Shown one piece after another: positions 1-12,300 of a DNA stretch of 64,000 nt (position 1 is its first letter; each line of letters opens with the position of its first letter). The notes beneath the pieces are model-generated. The model was not told the origin of the DNA and ran no database searches. It saw only the letters and a program-made list of their open reading frames with translations. A program made the translations under genes and the position numbers. Source of the DNA: Isoetes taiwanensis (Eukaryota > Streptophyta > Lycopodiopsida > Isoetales > Isoetaceae); assembly GCA_021234155.1 (NCBI GenBank), contig JAJEKV010000861.1, positions 1 to 64,000 of the forward strand, read 5' to 3'.

Positions 1-1900
1 ACGGATCCTGTGGTCCTTTTCAATAGAAGTGTGTCTGGTCACGGACCTGTTTCTGGAGAAGTGTTAACCTGTGAGGAGGCTTCGCCTGTGGGCATTGAGT
101 TTGCTAATCTCCGCCATCAAGAAGTTTCGCTTTCTCGAACTCTCCGTGTTGATCTTGGAGGGATGTTAATGAGAAGTTCAAGGGGAGAGCTTTGCCACAA
201 AGAGGGCACCGGAAAGGCCACGCCTGTAAGGTGTTGAACTGGAGTATCGAATTTTCACAAAGCTCGAGCAAAGCGCTGAGTTTAGCAATATCTTTTCCCT
301 GTCACTAAGGAGGGTGTCTGGGACTAGTGTTGCTCCAATAAGGCCTGGGGTTCTGGATTGAAGTCGAGCCCTGATCTACAAGTAGGCTGGTCTGATCCTG
401 CACTTTTGAGATCTATGCGCCCGTAAGAGAGCCCCATGCTTTTCTTTGAAGTTGGGCTTCCAAAGTTTGAACTTGTGCGCTTGGCCTTTTGAAGGTTACT
501 TGGCCAACTGTGATCTAAGGCTGTCAGGTGGTGGTGAACCCATTCATAAGAGCTTTTTGGGATTCTTGTAACTTGAGAACAACAAGCCTTGAGCATCCCG
601 GGCCGACATCGATACAACAAATTTAATTTCCAGGGTGGCGCGGTGGTGGAGCCAATGCTGCCTTGTTTGTGATGTTTGGGACACATGATGAGAACTAGAG
701 TGCTTTGGTTCTCAGAGAGGAGAGGAGATGTTGACATGCGTGTGTTGAAGGTTGGATATGACTGTAAGAAGAAGGGCGGAAGTGCCAACGTGATGAGTCT
801 TAGAAGGACCAGCCGAGTGGGGAATTTTGAGAATGAGAGTTTGTGGGGAGGAAAGTAATGACAGATGAGGGCTTGAAGATGGCCTCCCACGGAAGTTTCA
901 GAGAGGAGAAGTGGCAGCCCTAAGACGGCCTGGCTCTTGGAGAAGACGGTAGAACAAGAATTGGGGCCAATCAATGTGGTGGGTTGAGCGAGCAGCGTTG
1001 ACTACGATATTATAGAAAGGTTTATTGATATGGGTGTTCTTGATAGAATACCCAGGTACTTGGCGCTACGTAAACTTGGGTCAAAATTTCATGGGCTTGT
1101 CAATATTTGTAGAGGCGATGCACGCTTGCATGATAAGGTGTGCAATTCAAACTCGTATATCAAAGCAGTCCTTGTGATGTAGCATCAAGATAAACAAGGG
1201 GTTTGCAGAATATGGAATTATCTCTAAACCTAAAAAGGAGTCGGGCTGAATGAGGGAAAGCATCGATCATTGTGGTGTATCCATACGTTGATTTATGTTA
1301 GCGATGGAACCGCTCATAACCGGGTCGATTTGGACGGGTTCCATCGAGACCAGAGCCTGCTGCTGCTCGCGACCTAGCACGATTCGGCCAACAAGGGCTT
1401 CATTGAAGGCCAAGAAAGAGATGACTCGAAAAGAGCGCCCGGGAGTGTGAGGCTCAAGTGTAGGAAATTTTGGTGCAGCCATGGCAAAGATTACGGAAAA
1501 GAAAGTTGATTCCAAGGCAGAGACGAAAGCAAAGAACGGGAGGGACTTATACAGAGAGACGAAAAGGTTTAGGGCGCTGCAAAGATGGGAGGCATGATAA
1601 GGGCTGTTCGCAACCGTGGATGGTGCCAGCGAAGGATGCTAAGGGGGCGATTGAGAGGCTAAAATTTGGCTAAGTCCCCAAACAAATAAAGGGAGAAGCA
1701 ATGAACGGTGGAGATGAGGCGGAGAGAATGAGGGGATGTGGACAGTGGGGCAAAGGACACACATTAATGTCCGACGGGCGTGAAAAGAAGAAATGGCATT
1801 CAATGCCGGTAACTCAAGGGATATCATTAAAAGGAATGTGTTAGAAGGTACCATGGCTAGATATGCGGCGGAGAAAAGATTCTCATTTTAGAAATAAATT
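1..1900. other. Unresolved decayed sequence, no recognised gene
   Basis: I recognise no gene here. The longest open frame is on the minus strand at 324-974 (216 codons); its product is low in domain-like features and matches no family I know. A plus-strand stretch around 1020-1200 reads like diverged coding sequence but has no clear start or partner. The surroundings downstream are decayed LTR retrotransposon, so this is most likely more of the same. Confidence refers only to the absence of an identifiable gene. Confidence 0.4.
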
Positions 1901-1929
1901 TTGCATTGTAAACACGCTTTGGCAATTGT

Positions 1930-2450
1930 TGTGATTGGTCCACACGACAAAAGGAGCTCCCCTCTGGCTATATAAGACGAACCGAGGAAGCAAAGGCATC
2001 CCATGGCGCGCCAAGATGGTCAGCCGCCGGTTTGAACGAGGACGTGACTATGCCCACGAACCGCCGAGTGGATTACCGCAAGATGAATTGTCTCGACCTT
2101 CTCGCGCGCCACAATCGTGGGCGTGAGAATGGATTTTACCGGGTGTGCCGGATGGTCAACATCCCACCAAGTTCAACGGGAGGGAGGTGGTTCTGTGACC
2201 TTCACCGGGATCTGAAAGGGTAACCCCTACCACCTCCTCCGCATCACTGCTCCAACCCGAGTAGAGGGTTTTTCCTCTTAGGTTTTTAGTAGATAGGGCT
2301 CGAGCCCATTTTTCAGATATAGGGCCGTCTATAGCTTTGAATTAGCCGGGTCAGGCCCGCATTTTTTGTAAAAATATCCACTATAATATAAGATGCCGCC
2401 TTCTAGTCACTTTCGAGGTGTTTGCTTCTTGAATCAGATTCGCTTGTTGA
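1930..2450 (+). promoter_or_regulatory. LTR- or promoter-like block with TATA box
   Basis: A clear TATA-type motif (CTATATAAG, 1968-1976) is followed by GC-rich sequence with a short open frame (about 2032-2223). After that come T-rich stretches around 2265-2300 resembling the R/U5 part of plant Ty3/gypsy LTRs. The block lies directly beside the integrase remnant, at the place where a 3' LTR of that element would be expected, although its apparent promoter direction is opposite. I could not find a second copy in the window, so the LTR reading is tentative. Confidence 0.25.
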
Positions 2451-2512
2451 CGTCAGCAGGATGAAATGTTTTGAGGCGAAACCATTAACCAATGTAGGTA
2501 ATGGAGTGCCAT

Positions 2513-3017
2513 CTAACTCAAATTAGCTTGGAAAAACTGGGTCGAATCCACTTGAATAATGTGATAAGGCCCAAGCCAACTAAACTTAAGTTTGCCCGGA
2601 AAAAATTTTTGTACTGAATCATAAAGAAGAACCAAATCGCCTTCTTTTGAATGTTTTGTCTTCTTGACGCTTGTCATGTAAAGATTTTTGCAATCGCTGT
2701 CCATGAAGGACTAATATAAGCATCCCTTCTAAGTTCATCCAATCGCTCCAACCGGATAGACCTTTCTTTGAGTGCGCAGGTGGATTATTAGTAGTAGCTA
2801 GTTGAAAATCCGGGAGTGTTGGAAGGGATTCAAACCGCATGAGAGCTTCCTCACCATAAACCAATTTGAAAGGAGTGTCCGTGAAAATTTTGAAACAAGT
2901 ATTGTAGGCCCATTGCACAAAGAGGGAAGTTTTGTTTGCCACCGTGATGGAAGGCCATGGGGAATTTTCTTGGAGAATGGTGACCGTAGTTTTGTTGGTG
3001 CTTTCTGCCAAAACCAT
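2513..3017 (-). pseudogene. Ty3/gypsy integrase C-terminal region, frameshifted
   Basis: Two overlapping minus-strand frames (2619-3017 and 2513-2704) together read like the end of a gypsy integrase. The first contains WAYNTCFKIFTDTPFKLVYG, matching the family's conserved 'WAYRT..K..TG.TPF.LVYG.EA' block, followed by a partly charged stretch. The second carries GDLVLLYD and FPGKLKFSWLGPY, the usual chromatin-side tail motif ('GDLVL.YD....FPGKL...W.GPY.I'). The change of frame near 2620-2700 shows a frameshift. It once joined retrotransposon cDNA to host DNA and is inactive now. Confidence 0.8.
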
Positions 3018-3049
3018 TACCTTGAGGATAGTAAGGTGTGCCTTTTGTG

Positions 3050-3820
3050 ATGATGTATCAGAGATAATCCGCCAGTTCCTTACGGTATGATTTTCGATAA
3101 AGTGGACACCACTTCATCACCCACCAGCCCCGTGGGGCGCCCGGGGCGCGGATGGATTTTGTTGACAAGGACCCCGGCCTCGCGGGTCACGGCAGTTGTC
3201 CTGAAGTGCGCAAGCTTCCTACTTCATTTAGTAGCGTAGCCGCTGGAGAATCCGTATCGTAACGGGCACGTGTGCCGCTGCTAGAGGTCGACATGGGTCC
3301 CACAAAACCATTCCTCATTTGTCGTATATGGCGGCAACCGGCCAAGGGAAGAGCCGCCACTTACCGCCTGGTCATCTCTAATATCACTGCAAACATCAGA
3401 CGGGCGGGCGGGCGTGAGCGCTTTTAAAGAGCGTAATAAAAATACCCAAAGAAGAAGGATTTTGCGCGGCCGTGGAAGTCACCAAGTGAAATGACCACTC
3501 ACCCAGCCCCTTGATGAGCCTCTCGATCAATATCTCGGTAATTTTATGAGGTAGAACATGTCAAGGATGGTGTCCTTATCCTTTTGTAGAGATGTCCCCG
3601 CAACCATGGTGTAGTCACGGACCGGAGAAAATTGATGTCGACGGATTGCCGCCGCGGTGAGAGAGCGCCCCTGCCTTCTCCGTGGAGAGCACCGAGGAGG
3701 TATCGCTGGAAAATCATGGAACCAATGTGGTGCGTTGCTTGACTAAAAAGAGTCGAGCATCATGAAAGGCGCGAGACTCCAAATTGAGGGATCATCCGTC
3801 GGCGTGAAAGATAATCCCGA
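3050..3820. other. GC-rich stretch without gene inside gypsy remnant
   Basis: This segment between the integrase and RNase H remnants is unusually GC-rich, especially 3121-3420, and shows no recognisable pol motif in any frame. It may be a later insertion or a rearranged part of the element. No terminal repeats or target duplication were seen. Confidence 0.35.
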
Positions 3821-3821
3821 T

Positions 3822-4402
3822 TTACATGAGACGGCTTACCTTTATGAACCATTTAAAAGGGGCAAATTTGGAGAAGAAGGACCCAACGAGCAATGCGCCT
3901 GCGGGCGTGGACTTGTTGATCGATAAAGGAGTGCTTGGTGGTCCACAAAGAACTTGATTTGATCGGCCAAAGGTGGTGACTTCAAGCGTTGGACATGTAA
4001 AATGAGACCCAAAAGTCATCAGTGGGTGAATAGTTGGTATCAAAGCAGAATTGAGTTTTCGTAACAAGGACGATTTGGTTTGTCAAAGCATCATGGCCCT
4101 TGCGAAGAAATTTCCATTAGCAATGAGGACATCGCATATGAACATGAAAGGGGTTTGTCCCATTGAGGAGTGAGTAAGCAAAGCTTCAACTGCTGAAACG
4201 CATCCTGGAATCTGCCAGAGTCGTCACCCGCGAGTTTATGAACAATGGATCCGTGAATAGCTGCTAGTCCAGGAATGAAGGTGAGTAATAATTGACCTTT
4301 ACCCGGTGAAAGTATTGCACCCCGGATATTGGCCGGTGCTTTGAGCCTTTGAGCACAACCGATTTCGCGGTGATCGCAGCGGGTGATACTCATGGTCGAC
4401 AA
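3822..4402 (-). pseudogene. Ty3/gypsy RNase H and RT-connection remnant
   Basis: The minus frame 4091-4402 contains LLTFIPGLAAIHGSIVHKL and then AFQQLKLCLLTP, corresponding to the segment joining RT to RNase H ('F+P..A.I..PL..L......F.W.....AF..LK..L...P'). Downstream, a shifted frame around 3880-3960 reads IKFFVDHQALLY, the 'FTDHQAL.YL' block of gypsy RNase H, while the neighbouring frame (3822-4067) carries the following INK..PAG segment. The alternation of frames shows multiple frameshifts, so no intact enzyme is encoded. Confidence 0.7.
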
Positions 4403-4447
4403 CGTGGGCTCAATGTAACTCCTGTGAGAAGTGACGCAAAAGGCATT

Positions 4448-4881
4448 TCAGATTGAGACCAATGCCCCACTCATCACATTTCGGAAGACGAGTTCCAAAT
4501 TTATCCAAATGGTCACCATGGAACTGTAGGTAGAGAAATCATCTTGAAAATTTGAAGAAGGGATTTTCCTCATGAAATCATGAAAACCGAGAGCATGATG
4601 CGCTTGAAATGTGGGATGGAGAGTTTGATAAGTCAAAAGGAACCACCTTGTTTAGGTAAAAAAGCACCTACTAATGGGTGGTGAAAAGTAGTCTTGAGTT
4701 GATCAGATTCTTGATTGAGATCCTTGTAGCTTAAAAACCATCCATGAAGGAGTATCCCCATGTCCGGGCCACCCTTCCAACTCGGTCTGCGGAAGGAAGT
4801 GGAAATGATCACGCCTCGCGGGCCCCATTGAGTTTTAGTCCACTTTACACGGATTTTACCACGTTTGAGTGCAAATGACAA
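4448..4881 (-). pseudogene. Ty3/gypsy reverse transcriptase remnant
   Basis: The minus frame 4633-4881 has LSYKDLNQESDQLKTTF, corresponding to the gypsy RT block 'F.GY.QI.....D..KTTF..'. The next frame (4448-4636) has FQDDFSTYSS followed by NLELVFRNV, matching the catalytic 'Y.DD..VYS....HL..LE.VF..' block, with the first residue of the YxDD box changed to F. It lies just upstream, on the minus strand, of the RNase H remnant as expected. Stops and frame changes make it a pseudogene. Confidence 0.65.
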
Positions 4882-5126
4882 AGGGGCTCACCCATTCTAA
4901 CGTTTGACCTCATAGATCAAAACCCGGCAAAGAAGGAGTTTATCAATCGCCTGACGCGATCATCAGAGTTGGGGTCGCCTGCATCGCCGCTGGGTTAAAC
5001 CCGGACGTGCATCGACTTGGTAGGAATGGTGAGTTCCCAAGCTTTTGCTGATGCCTCAAGATCTCTTAGGCTCCAGCAAAATGTGTTTGAATTTTTAAAT
5101 GAACGCGATCACCTCGTTATTAAGGG

Positions 5127-5387
5127 TCACGCAGATCGCAAGAATGCGACAGCTCTACTTGCTTTGCCCACGGCCCGTCGGATCTCAATTTCGTGAGTCC
5201 ATAGTGAGGTACTGTCCCGGACAATATGTGCGGTGTGGTTGCGCATAACAGATGCGTAAAGGGCACTCTCAAGGTGGTGAAAAAGAGAGGTTGTCAGTTT
5301 CATCCAAGCAAATAGAAAGCTGCTTCTGCTGACAGCCGCGGGAAGAACAGAGTTGCGGTGAGGTTCAAGATCCGCAGCGTGGATCAA
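5127..5387 (-). pseudogene. Possible retrotransposon gag fragment
   Basis: An 86-codon minus frame contains a W at the start of a hydrophobic helix-rich stretch, then an 'HIVRDSTSLW' segment and an arginine/alanine-rich tail. The pattern resembles the plant copia-type gag helical region ('W...D..L...L.S.L........V....T...LW..L.......S.AR'). If this is right, a copia fragment lies within the gypsy remnant. The match is weak and no neighbouring copia domain was found, so it could be part of the gypsy gag or chance. Confidence 0.3.
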
Positions 5388-5399
5388 ACACGCTGGATT

Positions 5400-6640
5400 C
5401 CGGCCAGCGAGCCAGTAAGGGAGTCAAGGCAGCGCCTGGCTGTACCGCCTCCCCGATCAAGAGTCATTTCTCCCAAGGATCGCATGTTCTGTGGTAGATG
5501 ACAGAGGCGCACTCGCAGTGGAGCCCCGAACGTAGATAAATATTCGAGCCCCTAACTGTGGGTTTCGAGAGAGAGGGTTCAAAGATGTTCAATGTAAATG
5601 ATCTTGCCTCGCTTGTAAGTCCATGGTGGCATTGGAGGTGAACAAATGCTGATGACCAACTGATCCGCGGGCCCAAAGAATGGATACTACCTTGGCCCTC
5701 GGCGAGAAAAGGCCCGCCAACCAACATTTCATAATCACCGTGATCTTCTCAGCCTCCAAACTCCAAATCTATGGGAATCTGAGTTCACCAATGTTGATGT
5801 GAAGAAGAGGCGTGACGCCTTGAGGTCCGGGTGATATGGGCCATTAGCCAACTTGATGTCATATGTACCTAAAGAGTTGTTTGATGCCCATTTGTTTGGC
5901 GAGTTTATCCGCGATGAGATTGACCGCGCTTACCTCCGCTCTATTTGTACATGGTTGACTTGCCGGTTACCCACCGCGGGCATGGACCGGTGGTGTAGAG
6001 GGTTACAATTTCAACTAAAATAGCGTTGGGGAGTGGTAAATCGGGTCCTTGAGAGCGTGTGTGATGTAGTTTCAAAAAATGGTTGCCAAGCTTAAGGAAT
6101 TTTGATCTTAGCGAGCTCCCTCTTGGAGTTCTAGAGGCACATGAGAAAAAGGATCACCGTTCCACTTCGTGCTGGAGTGTGGTAGTGAAGAAGAACTTTG
6201 AGTAAGTCAACCTCCGCAGCAATATTGGGATATGTCCCGAGAGCGTGGAGGTTGAGATGTGGAAGGTGTATCGCTGTCGTTGTTGAGCCCCGGTGGTGGT
6301 GGCATGAACATTTGCTAGCGGCAGGGCCTTCAAAGGCATTTTGCATGAGATTCAAAATGCTTCGCGAACTTTAGGCATGACATGGGGCATGAGTTTCCAA
6401 GTCGTGTGCAAATGAACCTTTTTTCTCCTCATGAGGAATGGTGTCAACCAAAGGCGCATTGCGGCCATTTGGAATAATGGTCAAGGGATCGATGCCGGGT
6501 TCCGGGCGTGAAACCAAACCTACCCAATTTGATGGTCGGACCGGAGGATTATGTTTGAAAAATTTCTCCCGCGGCTTGTTGGATCCAAATGGGAGGGTGA
6601 TTTATGAGTCGGTTGATAGCGTGGATTGCCGAGGCGCCTT
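5400..6640. other. Decayed stretch, no recognised domain
   Basis: This lies between the RT-side remnants and the gag zinc-knuckle. Minus frames at 5464-5727 and 6131-6355 are open for 74-87 codons but show no domain I recognise. Position suggests gag/protease decay of the same element. Confidence 0.4.
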
Positions 6641-6649
6641 GGTGGCTTC

Positions 6650-7195
6650 TTAAGAACTGGTCTCGGCCCGGTTTGCCATTAGCAATCCAGAGTTGGTGTC
6701 GAGGTATGGACCTGATGTGGTCCATTGGTGCCGTGAAGCCACCGAACTTGTGGAAGTTGGTGACACGCCGTGGTGGTATGACCCCATTCTCGATGTTGGT
6801 AACATCGAAGCTTTTGAAGGATCAAAGGAGGACGTGGGTTTGGTCCCCTTGCTTGTTGCTCCCGCGGCGGATAAAGTGGAGTTGGTTGCGCCCCCGGCGG
6901 TGGCCGCCGAGAGTGCGATTGTTGCTGAGGGGTGGTTTGCACTTGATAAAACAAGTTTGTTGGGCGAATGGTGTGGATGAGTGCGAGCGCACTCTTCCGC
7001 GGTGGCATGATTGCACATGTTGCAACATGGCAATGAGGTGGGCCATTGGTGAGCTGTATCTATCTTCAAATGGCCTGGAGATTGCAAATATGGCACCAGA
7101 TTCATCGCTACCGCGGGATTAGCGCTGAGGCCGGGATGCCTGCCCTGCGGGAACCATGACAGTGGAATGAAAGGGAGCTCTTGAAGACACGCCAC
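6650..7195 (-). pseudogene. Retrotransposon gag fragment with degenerate zinc knuckle
   Basis: A 181-codon open minus frame (6650-7195) overlaps a second one (6679-7008). The second contains RCYQHREWGHTTTAC, a CCHC zinc-knuckle pattern (C-x2-C-x4-H-x4-C) in which the second cysteine is replaced by histidine. The surrounding proline, glutamine and arginine richness is typical of the nucleocapsid part of plant gag. It sits 5' of the RT/RNase H/integrase series on the same strand. Several antisense open frames here are shadows of GC-biased sequence. The missing cysteine and split frames indicate a dead gene. Confidence 0.55.
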
Positions 7196-7199
7196 GGGA

Positions 7200-8400
7200 G
7201 GAAAGTCACTGGACCTAGTGATTGACGTATAGGTTTATAGCTCCGCTTCCAAAGTCTTGGGACGTTGCAGTATTCACTATGAGTCAGAATGAGGGAAGTC
7301 CTTGGAGAAACCAAAATCAAAAATCCGCCCGTGGTTGGGTACCTCGAGCTACGCCTAGCGTAATGTGTGAAGTCGATCCAAGAAAATCCCTATGACCAGG
7401 CCTCTCGCTGCTGAAGTTCATTGAGTTGCTTGAGGCTGGAAGTTGATCATCAACTGGGTGGTCCCGTAATGAGAAAAGAAAAGCAGCTTCGATTCTCGAC
7501 TAATCTTGCTCTGGCTTTTGTTGACATGAGCCATCGATAGTGAGAACCACGTAGGTGGTAGAAAAGATGTGAATTTCAAGTTTTGAGGCTGCGCAGATGC
7601 ACCATTTAGATGCCTAGAGCCTCAAATTCCAGATGTGGGCCCGGCACTTTGGTCTAAGGGTTTGCCTCAGGTTGCCAAAGGTGGAGTGCAGCCGCCAGAG
7701 TCCGGAAGGTAGATGTGGAAAGTGTCATTTCACAGAACAAAAGATAGTGAGGATATTGAGGTTGAGTTTGCGGGCGAGTCTTCAAGCGACCCCTGGAAGT
7801 GAAGGGGTGACTGCGTTGAGGAACCCAAGGTACCGAGCATTGGCTGGAGCCTGGTGATCTCAAGGTTGAAACAGGCAAGTGGGGAAAGGTAGGTGGGAAA
7901 GGGAAATTTGGGGAGGCGTAAAAGAGACTTCATAGGGATATCCTCGCCACCCGTGGGAGAGATGATGTCAGTGAAGGGAAGAGGCGTGAGCGGCCTGTAA
8001 GAGAGTAATGGATGTAGGCATAAGCCCCGGGTATGAAAGACGGCTGAGAAGGTTGAGCCCGATAGGAGCTCTGATAGTGATGGTGAGATCGAGACTGCGG
8101 AGCACAAGCGTTTGCAACGCTTTGAGGGGAAATTTGACGACATGACATTTTAGGGTGGTGGCGCACTGTTCTCAGATCTACTGTGGGCTTCTCAATCTTC
8201 ATAAGTAGATCCATACATAAACGCGGTCAGCTTTCCCCTGACAACATATTACGCCCATGATGTCAGTTCGAGAAAGGAGTTCCTTCCCGGGCGCAAGCCT
8301 TGGCATATGGGCGATGTAAGAAAGCAGGATTGAACTGCACCCCAGACGGGCGATGCTGTTTGGGGTCCGACCGTGAACCCCGTACATGTGAGGACCCGTG
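7200..8400. other. No recognised gene; probable retrotransposon leader
   Basis: Short open frames occur on both strands (for example minus 7730-8143, 137 codons), but none resembles a known family. The position upstream of the minus-strand gag suggests untranslated leader or 5' LTR of the same decayed element. Confidence 0.3.
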
Positions 8401-8419
8401 GGATCTAATAGGAGAGTCC

Positions 8420-8895
8420 GGGGAATGGCGTCACGGGATCATAAGAAAAAGAACAAGAAGAAGAAAACGAAATGAAAAGAAAAATGAGAGGAAAATGATA
8501 AAGTTTCTCTTGATATCAATGATGAACATACATGAGCTCGTAATCGAGAAGATCAAGAGAGACAAGATCAAAACTCATTCAGCCCTCATATGCTAGCTCT
8601 ACTCATATATATAGTACAATGGCCTCTCGCCCAATATGTACACATCGGGATCTCGGTGCCGACTTCTAGCGAGGCCTGCTTTTAGGAATGTTGGCGGTGC
8701 CTCTGAAATGCCTAGAATCGCCGCCGACGCCGGGACGCGGGCAAGTGATACCATCACTTGAACCGGAAGCCTTCCTGATAGGCCGCCGCTTGGTCTTCTG
8801 GGGCCTTGGATGGCTGGGACCGGTTGGTTGATCCTTGGAGTTTTGGACCTGGTCCTGTCAGATGTGATGAAATAACCCGTGGGTATCAGAGGCAC
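8420..8895 (+). other. LTR-like block with TATA and PBS-like motif
   Basis: A purine-rich stretch (8444-8510) is followed by a TATATATA motif (8606-8613). At 8882-8892 is GGTATCAGAGG, one base from the core of the initiator-Met tRNA primer-binding site used by many plant retrotransposons (GGTATCAGAGC). The block would then be a plus-strand LTR ending just before about 8880. No matching second LTR or coding region follows, so it may be a solo or truncated remnant. The LTR end does not show a clean CA. Confidence 0.25.
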
Positions 8896-8904
8896 AGATC
8901 AATA

Positions 8905-9303
8905 ATTAGAGATAGGTAGTTCCAAAAATGCAAAAGACAATGAAGACGGTTCATTCTTGTATTCAATGAATATAATCACATTCCAAGTTCAATCCTATAC
9001 ATTTCTAGAGCAAATTGTAAATAAAAAGAATAACATAATGTAAGGGCATGAGAAGAGATTATCCACACTCTGGTTGGCCACAAAGCTATCGTCAAGAGAT
9101 TCTCACCTCATTGCCTGCGCACGATAGTTTATTAGGAGATAGGGTAGTTCCAAAAATGCAAAGACAATGAAGACGGTTCATCTTGTATCTAAATGAACAT
9201 ACCACATTCAAGTTCAATCCCTGTATATTTAGGAGTAAATTGTAAATAAAAGTAATAACATAATGGGAAAGTGGCATGAGATGAGATGATCCACACTTGG
9301 TTG
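8905..9303 (+). repeat. Tandem direct duplication, ~220-bp spacing
   Basis: The segment 8908-9078 (from GATAGGTAGTTCCAAAAATG to the 'TTATCCACACT.TGGTTG' end) recurs at about 9134-9303 with small indels. Both copies share the internal AATTGTAAATAAA and AATAACATAATG blocks. The copies are clearly diverged, so this is an old duplication. Function unknown. Confidence 0.75.
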
Positions 9304-12300
9304 TACTAATCTCCAACACAATGTTTAACTCCAAACTTTCGCAACCTCTTGAAGCACAAATTGTGCCAAATTCCCAGACTTTGAGGATGTTGCTTGTGTT
9401 CTAGAGAGAAAAAAATTGTCATACCAAGAGATTATGCGAAACATCAAGAAATATCCCAAGAAACTTTTTGATGTACCTCTTTGAAACAAAATAAACACAC
9501 AATGTATATTCAAGAGAGAGCCCATCTTAGAGCAAAATGAGATGCGCGATTATTAATGCTATTTGCTATTTTGAGATGCGCCCGGTTCCAAAAATCAAAA
9601 TGAAAATGCTCATAGCTAGTGACATAAAGAAAAGTGGGAACTTTGTGCCAATATTGACACGCAGCTTACCTTTATGATCTAGCAAAATAGCATATAATGG
9701 TTTTAGAAGATTTCATCCGTCCTGACCTCGCAAAGATGAAGAAAACTCAAAGCATGGTTCCAACTTGACAATTCGGGATGAAAAACAATTAAAGGTTGCA
9801 CATCCGAGATGAGAAAATCTAATCTATGAATGTGAATGAGTTTGACGGCCGTAGTATGCAGTATCATGAGGAGGAGGATGGTTTGTGCCATATTGCTTTT
9901 ACAATTTGAGGGCATTTGTTGTTTATTGAGAAGCCAAATTGTGAAGTTCCCCGTAAGAGGTATGATCCCGGAGAAGAACTAAGATCGCATAAACCCAAAA
10001 AGATTAATCAAGCCCTATCTCCAACCTGAATCCACATCGTGGTTTTTGGAAATGCTTTGTCTAAAAAATAAAAGGAATGGATTGCGGCAACGGTAAAGTA
10101 CTATACTTCTAACTTAGAGGCAAAATATGGCTCCATTCAAGGTCACGATTTGAGATGTGGAAAAAGGTGGATAACCTTTAGGGTTCTTGGGCCACGCCAA
10201 AATTGATGCCGAAGCATCAAGCTCCAGCCCGTGCACACCCTGGTAATTCTAACACCCCTCGCTCATGATCGACGCTTGCTATCATTCTTCTCCTGGTTTC
10301 TTCTCTAGTTCCGTCACAAATTTTGTTGTATGTAAAATTGGTTTGGCATATATGATAGTGTTCAAATCGCAAAACAAACCAATCAGGGATAAAAACAGAT
10401 CAAACATCGCTTGCGGAGGAGGATCCAGGCAACTGGGATGAATGGGAGGTCTTGAAGTCGAATTTTGACCTCCGCCAGATTCATGAGCTATGGCGGCAGA
10501 TCGTTGCGCAGTAAAATGTGGGCGATCTCATAACCATGTTTTCCACTGCTTCTGGGTCCGCTGCCCACCATTTAATTTCTGGGAGACCCCTGTAGTCATC
10601 CTCTCTGAATGCGGTGCCTTGAGCTGTGATAATGGCAGCCTCACGTGAGGTTTCATACAGGTTCTCTACTGCTCATCCCCTGCGTGTAAATTTCCAATTT
10701 TTCCAAAGGTATTACCAGATAGATCATCCTTCGCCTTTGAATGATTCGTGTGTGTTCTAATGCATCCTTTGCTCCTCTCAGCGCAGAGATCGCGGCCCTC
10801 TTAAAAATCCTCCTTGACTTGCATTATTTAAGATGTAATCGCTGGTCTCAATAACTGCTCGCTCATCCACACTACAGTAAACATGCAAGCAGGTAAAATT
10901 GGTGTACTTCCGAGTTTGATCTCGCCATACATCGAGTTTGATCCGCTTATAACTGTAAGTAAAGCAAAGAAATTTCACCCCTCGCTCTAACCAGAGGCTG
11001 TTATCATTCTCTAGTTCCGGCTCTATTCAAGAAGAAAATCAATCATACAATACAAATATAATGGTATCCGCCCAACCAACAAATACAAAGATCGGCCAGA
11101 GAATATGTGTATGCCTGGAAGCGGTGGCAAATTCAAACAAAAACAGAGGCAACCAAAATGATTAACGGCGAAAAATTCTAGCGTAAGAAAGAAAACATGG
11201 GCCAAACAAACACAGCCGCCATACCTCTCGCTGTTGTGCTTTGAGCCGAAGGGGTTGCCGCAAAAGTCCGCAGGCGCGATTTCGGCAAGAGTACCTAAAA
11301 GAGTTTGGCGCAACAGCCTAACCGAAGCTCCGGAATAAAAATTTGGAAGCACCGATGGAATTGGGGCCAAGGCCAGAAAGCCCCGGAGCCGTGTTCTTGG
11401 TTTTATTTGATGCTTCAAACAAACACGCTATAGCCCCGCTTTGTGCTAAGGATGAATCGGCGAAGTACGGTGGCAAAAATGCCATAGGTTCTAAGGCTTG
11501 ATGGAGCCCATGATGGCGATGCTGGGGCGAATTCTCAGCATTTGGGGTCTAGGCATCCATGCCTTGCAGATCCATCCTTGAACTCATATTTTTGTCGCAA
11601 AGGTGGTAAATTGCGATTCGGAGTTTGATCCGCCATAGCATCGTGAAGGTTTGATCCGGCCATAGCGAGAAAGCACAAAGACTAAACAGGGATGAGTCTT
11701 GTTGCAAAAGACAATGCTTGAGTACGTAGTAGCAAGAAAAGGGGAATTTTGACGCCACTATGATGTCACCACTGCCTTGCGTAACTGTCACTACCATAAT
11801 GCCCTCCCTGCCAAACTAAATAATCTCAAACAATAACTTCAAATTGTTCGCTTGCATCTTACGGTCACAACCATAATGCCAAAAACAAAAATAACCTCAA
11901 ATAAAACCGCCAAAACAAAAATGAATCAATTATATATGAGTTGATACAGAGGGCTGCCCGAGATGACGCACTCATTTCATAGTAAGGGAATAGAGGGGTC
12001 GATTGACCTTTCACACGTGGCTAGATTGGACGACTGTAATAGGCAGGGAGAATAAGTGAGGACATCGTTGATAATTGAAGATCTTGGTCGTCTCATTGCG
12101 GCCATTTTGGCGTGATCGAATGGTCCAAAGAGATTGTCGAACGACAGAGTTATGGCGCCTCCAAAGAAGCCGCTGGTGTGCCGCTTATTTTCCCTTCAAG
12201 TCTTCCGGCTTATTTTCCTTCGCCCCGGTTAGGGCGATGAATAAGGTGTAGGAATCCAAAAGATAGTGGTGCCGCAGAAACCGGCAAGCATGGGCTTTGT

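Larger units (their letters stand above)
2513..7195 (-). mobile_element. Degenerate Ty3/gypsy LTR retrotransposon (internal region)
   Basis: Reading on the minus strand from 7195 down to 2513, I see in order a gag zinc-knuckle region, a reverse transcriptase palm, an RNase H segment and an integrase C-terminal region. RT then RNase H then integrase is the Ty3/gypsy order and excludes Ty1/copia for this pol. The roughly 4.7-kb span fits a gypsy gag-pol. Every domain is broken by stops or frameshifts, and the 3050-3820 gap is GC-rich and unlike pol, so an insertion or rearrangement is likely. Convincing matched LTRs were not found. Confidence 0.7.

Noticed and set aside
324-974. 216-codon minus frame near the left edge as a host gene
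   Set aside because: No recognisable domain, Ser/Pro/Leu-rich composition and surrounded by decayed transposon; more likely chance.
6604-7122. 172-codon plus-strand frame over the gag remnant
   Set aside because: Antisense to the zinc-knuckle-containing minus frames; GC-biased shadow.
11023-11418. 131-codon minus frame
   Set aside because: Leu/Phe-rich without domains; consistent with chance in T-rich minus strand.
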